A stretch of 7,740 nt of DNA, taken from NCBI GenBank assembly GCA_024275555.1, contig JAJRYW010000468.1:1-7740 (forward strand), in the 5' to 3' direction. The number at the start of each line of letters is the position of its first letter. Position 1 is the first letter of the stretch. Both the position numbers and the translations under genes were made by a program. Origin of the DNA: Calditrichota bacterium (GTDB lineage: Bacteria > Calditrichota > Calditrichia > RBG-13-44-9 > J075). The notes beneath the pieces are model-generated. The model did no database searches and was not told the origin of the DNA. It saw only the letters and a list, made by a program, of their open reading frames with translations. Below, one piece after another: positions 6,259 to 7,740 of the stretch.

Positions 6259-7080
6259 TCAATTACACAAATCGTTCTCGGTGCGGAAATATTTGGTGTC
6301 GTTCAGGTAAAGAAAGCCATCATAGAAAGACAAGCTTAGCTGGGCGGTTCCGCCGTTGGCATAGGCCAGGGTCAGCACATTGCCGTTGACCGCCCAGCGG
6401 CCATAATTGCCGCCATCGCTGAAGGCGGCGCTGCCCAGGCTGGATATGCTCCCGCCCTGCCCGCTGGATTGGAAACTGCCGTCGCTGCACAGCCAGATTT
6501 GATGCTTCTCCCGGTAGCCTTTCCCCACGTAGATATACACCAACTGCCTTCCCACTACTTCATTATACCAGTTGCCCTGGTCCGATTGCGGGGCGTTTTG
6601 CTGCGTATTTGCAGAAGAGGCGCCGGCTACACCGCTGACGACGGCATCCACTACAATCCGGGCTAACTGGGGGGAGGTCTCGCAGGTGGGGTCATCTCTC
6701 AGGCAATTGGTGATGGTCATCCCGCAGCCGCAGGTGCAGTTCTCGGTGTTGAGCACCTGCATCACCTGGTGTTGCTGCTCCGTGGTCAGGTAGGAAATAT
6801 CAAACCGTTTCAAATTAACGATAACCCTGTTTGCCTCGGTTGCTTCATCCACAATTTTCTTAATGATCGCTTCAGCCAGTTTGGGGGACGTCTCGCAGGT
6901 GGGATCATCCTGCAGGCACTGGGCGATGGTCATCCCGCAGCCGCAGGTGCAATTTTGGCTGCTTAATTAATTTATTATGCGCAACTGCTGTTCCCGGGTT
7001 AAATGCGACACATCAATCTGCGCAAAATTTATGGTAGACAACAAAAATACCAGCAGAATACTTCCAATATATTTATTCAT
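6259..7080 (-). pseudogene. Secreted Cys-rich tandem-repeat protein, interrupted by an in-frame TAA
   Basis: Read from ATG 7080, this is one 273-codon frame broken by TAA at codon 38 (6969-6967). A good AAAGGA ribosome site lies 8 nt before the ATG. Codons 1-20 encode a signal peptide (MNKYIGSILLVFLLSTINFA, then Gln). Two 71-residue units follow, starting near codons 22 and 93: IDVSHLTREQQ then NCTCGCGMTIAQCLQDDPTC, and FDISYLTTEQQ then NCTCGCGMTITNCLRDDPTC. They align without a gap, the stop standing opposite Val109. A polar linker (about 153-170) leads to a beta-rich C-terminal domain (about 171-273) with GRWAVNGNVLTLAY. The five Cys per unit could form disulfides or bind metal outside the cytoplasm. 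I recall related CxCGC...DPxC motifs in secreted bacterial proteins but cannot name the family. The open part starting at ATG 6933 (224 codons) could be called alone, but it lacks a signal peptide and has no clear ribosome site. The cause may be a nonsense mutation, readthrough or sequence error. Confidence 0.8.
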
Positions 7081-7177
7081 TCCTTTTTTCCTTTCCGGAT
7101 TCGGTTTGTTTAATGGTATGGTCGGTTTGCCATTTTCCTGGAGTGCCTGGTCAGCACGGTTGCTAATTCAGTGCGCT

Positions 7178-7191
7178 TAACCGGACGGTTA
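7178..7191. promoter_or_regulatory. Short perfect inverted repeat, possible operator
   Basis: TAACCG (7178-7183) and CGGTTA (7186-7191) form a perfect 6-bp inverted repeat around two bases. It lies about 100 bp upstream of the secreted-protein ATG at 7080 and about 43 bp after the membrane-protein remnant's stop. It could be a regulator site for the former; with so short a loop it is a poor terminator. Confidence 0.25.
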
Positions 7192-7233
7192 TCAATTACA
7201 ATGCGATTGGTTCTAAAATATCAAGAGGTGAAT

Positions 7234-7449
7234 TTATACGCTTTTAGATTGTTCTTTGTATCTTACAATATTTATTACTGTCGGGACAAGGAGCGCCACA
7301 GAAAGATAAAGGCCCAGTTTGGCGGGCATTGCAGCTATTTCTCTATTCCGCTCAATTATTTCTATTGGAATTTGCTCTTCTTCAGTTACTTCTTTTATAG
7401 ATTTGTACCCTCTGTAGGCGCCAAGTAAACCAATTAAGTAATTGCACTT
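7234..7449 (-). pseudogene. 3' remnant of a small membrane protein gene
   Basis: On the minus strand an uninterrupted 71-codon frame ends at TAA (7236-7234) and has clear protein character. It begins near the element boundary with a hydrophobic piece (YLIGLLGAYRGYKSIK), continues with an acidic stretch (EVTEEEQIPIEIIERNREIA), then a membrane segment (LGLYLSVALLVPTVINIVRY) and the polar tail KEQSKSV. No ATG, GTG or TTG start lies at its 5' side; the only in-frame ATG is at codon 41. The open frame runs on into the palindromic element, which abuts or overlaps the first codons, and stops beyond it. I infer a two-segment membrane protein whose start and first segment were lost when the element inserted. 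The family is not recognised. No matching 5' half is visible on the far side of the element. Confidence 0.6.
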
Positions 7450-7450
7450 A

Positions 7451-7556
7451 AATAAACGACAATTCGTACTTGCTGGCTTCGACAGCTCAGCCAGCAGTCC
7501 CAGCCAGGAGGCTGAGCTTGTCGAAGCCGGTAGTGCCTGAAAAAGTGTCGTTTATT
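7451..7556. repeat. REP-like palindromic element
   Basis: A 106-bp nested inverted repeat. Outer arms AATAAACGACA (7451-7461) and TGTCGTTTATT (7546-7556) are perfect complements. Inner arms GGCTTCGACAGCTCAGCC (7475-7492) and GGCTGAGCTTGTCGAAGCC (7510-7528) are complementary except for one missing base. The flanks also resemble each other in inverted orientation for another 25-30 bp (AAGTAATTGC on the left, AAGTAAATGG in the reverse complement on the right), so the full element may span about 7425-7585. The TTCGACAAGCTCAGCC core is one I recall as a dispersed palindrome in many bacterial genomes. As RNA it would fold into a long imperfect hairpin. It carries no gene. Confidence 0.8.
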
Positions 7557-7629
7557 CAATACCATTTACTTAATAAGGTCTAATAAAATAGCGCAGTTCA
7601 TTTTCGAAAGATCATAAACCCGGTATTAT

Positions 7630-7740
7630 AGACCCGTGAATTAGTATGAGAATGAAATTGTTTGAATGTGATGAACGAGTTTCCCATGAAATTTCCCCAC
7701 CCCAGCCCTCCCCGAAATCGGGGAGGGAGGCCGGTTTCCC
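7630..7740. repeat. Second copy of the MITE-like repeat, inverted and cut by the window edge
   Basis: It starts with AGACCCGTGAATTAGT (7630-7645), identical to the reverse complement of the right end of the 5992-6200 element. It runs to the window edge with 101 of 111 matches and no gaps. All ten mismatches are transitions. The 10-bp-stem hairpin recurs exactly at 7706-7727. The rest of the copy lies outside the window. The two copies face each other across 1.4 kb. Confidence 0.85.

Noticed and set aside
7171..7428. 85-codon plus-strand frame rich in Phe and Tyr
   Set aside because: It is the complement of the membrane-protein remnant at 7234-7449, whose minus-strand reading has far better protein character. 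The aromatic bias is what an antisense frame of that AT-rich sequence gives.
5992..7740. Composite transposon or a diversity-generating retroelement
   Set aside because: No transposase, reverse transcriptase or template/variable repeat pair is visible. The repeats are short, and their differences are not limited to adenines of one copy.

Overview
The window holds eight protein-coding loci, one of them broken, plus one gene fragment, on bacterial DNA of roughly balanced GC. No rRNA, tRNA or CRISPR array was seen. Nothing in it identifies the organism firmly. The HD-domain protein resembles a type I associate with Bacteroidota. The secreted protein has an Ala|Gln signal-peptide junction, and the 3' end carries dispersed palindromic repeats with a TTCGACA(A)GCTCAGCC core. 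Together these weakly suggest the Bacteroidota/Calditrichota (FCB) side of the tree; this is inference.

Left and centre (1-5779) look like ordinary chromosome: the 3' part of surE (+); a lone 80-residue protein (+) with its own promoter and terminator candidates; a pentapeptide-repeat protein (+) that converges on an HD-domain phosphohydrolase (-), the two stop codons overlapping in CTAA; a membrane-anchored SRPBCC-fold protein (+) divergent from the HD gene; and a two-gene minus-strand operon of an endonuclease/exonuclease/phosphatase-family enzyme followed 12 bp later by a voltage-sensor-like membrane protein with a long helical cytosolic tail.

Right (5780-7740) is different: sparse in intact genes, AT-rich in parts and full of repeats. 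A MITE-like element of about 209 bp (5992-6200) has a partial inverted copy entering at 7630 and running off the window. The arms match at 101 of 111 positions and all ten differences are transitions. Between them lie a secreted Cys-rich protein with two 71-residue repeats whose frame is interrupted by an in-frame TAA at codon 38, a 72-codon remnant of a small membrane protein gene with no start codon, and a palindromic REP-like element abutting that remnant's broken 5' end.

The most informative observation is the gapless 71-codon internal repeat of the secreted protein. It shows that the 37-codon signal-peptide segment and the 224-codon downstream segment are one reading frame split by a nonsense codon. 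No complete new defence or mobile system was recognised. The least understood intact items are the pore-less voltage-sensor-like protein and the orphan 80-residue protein.
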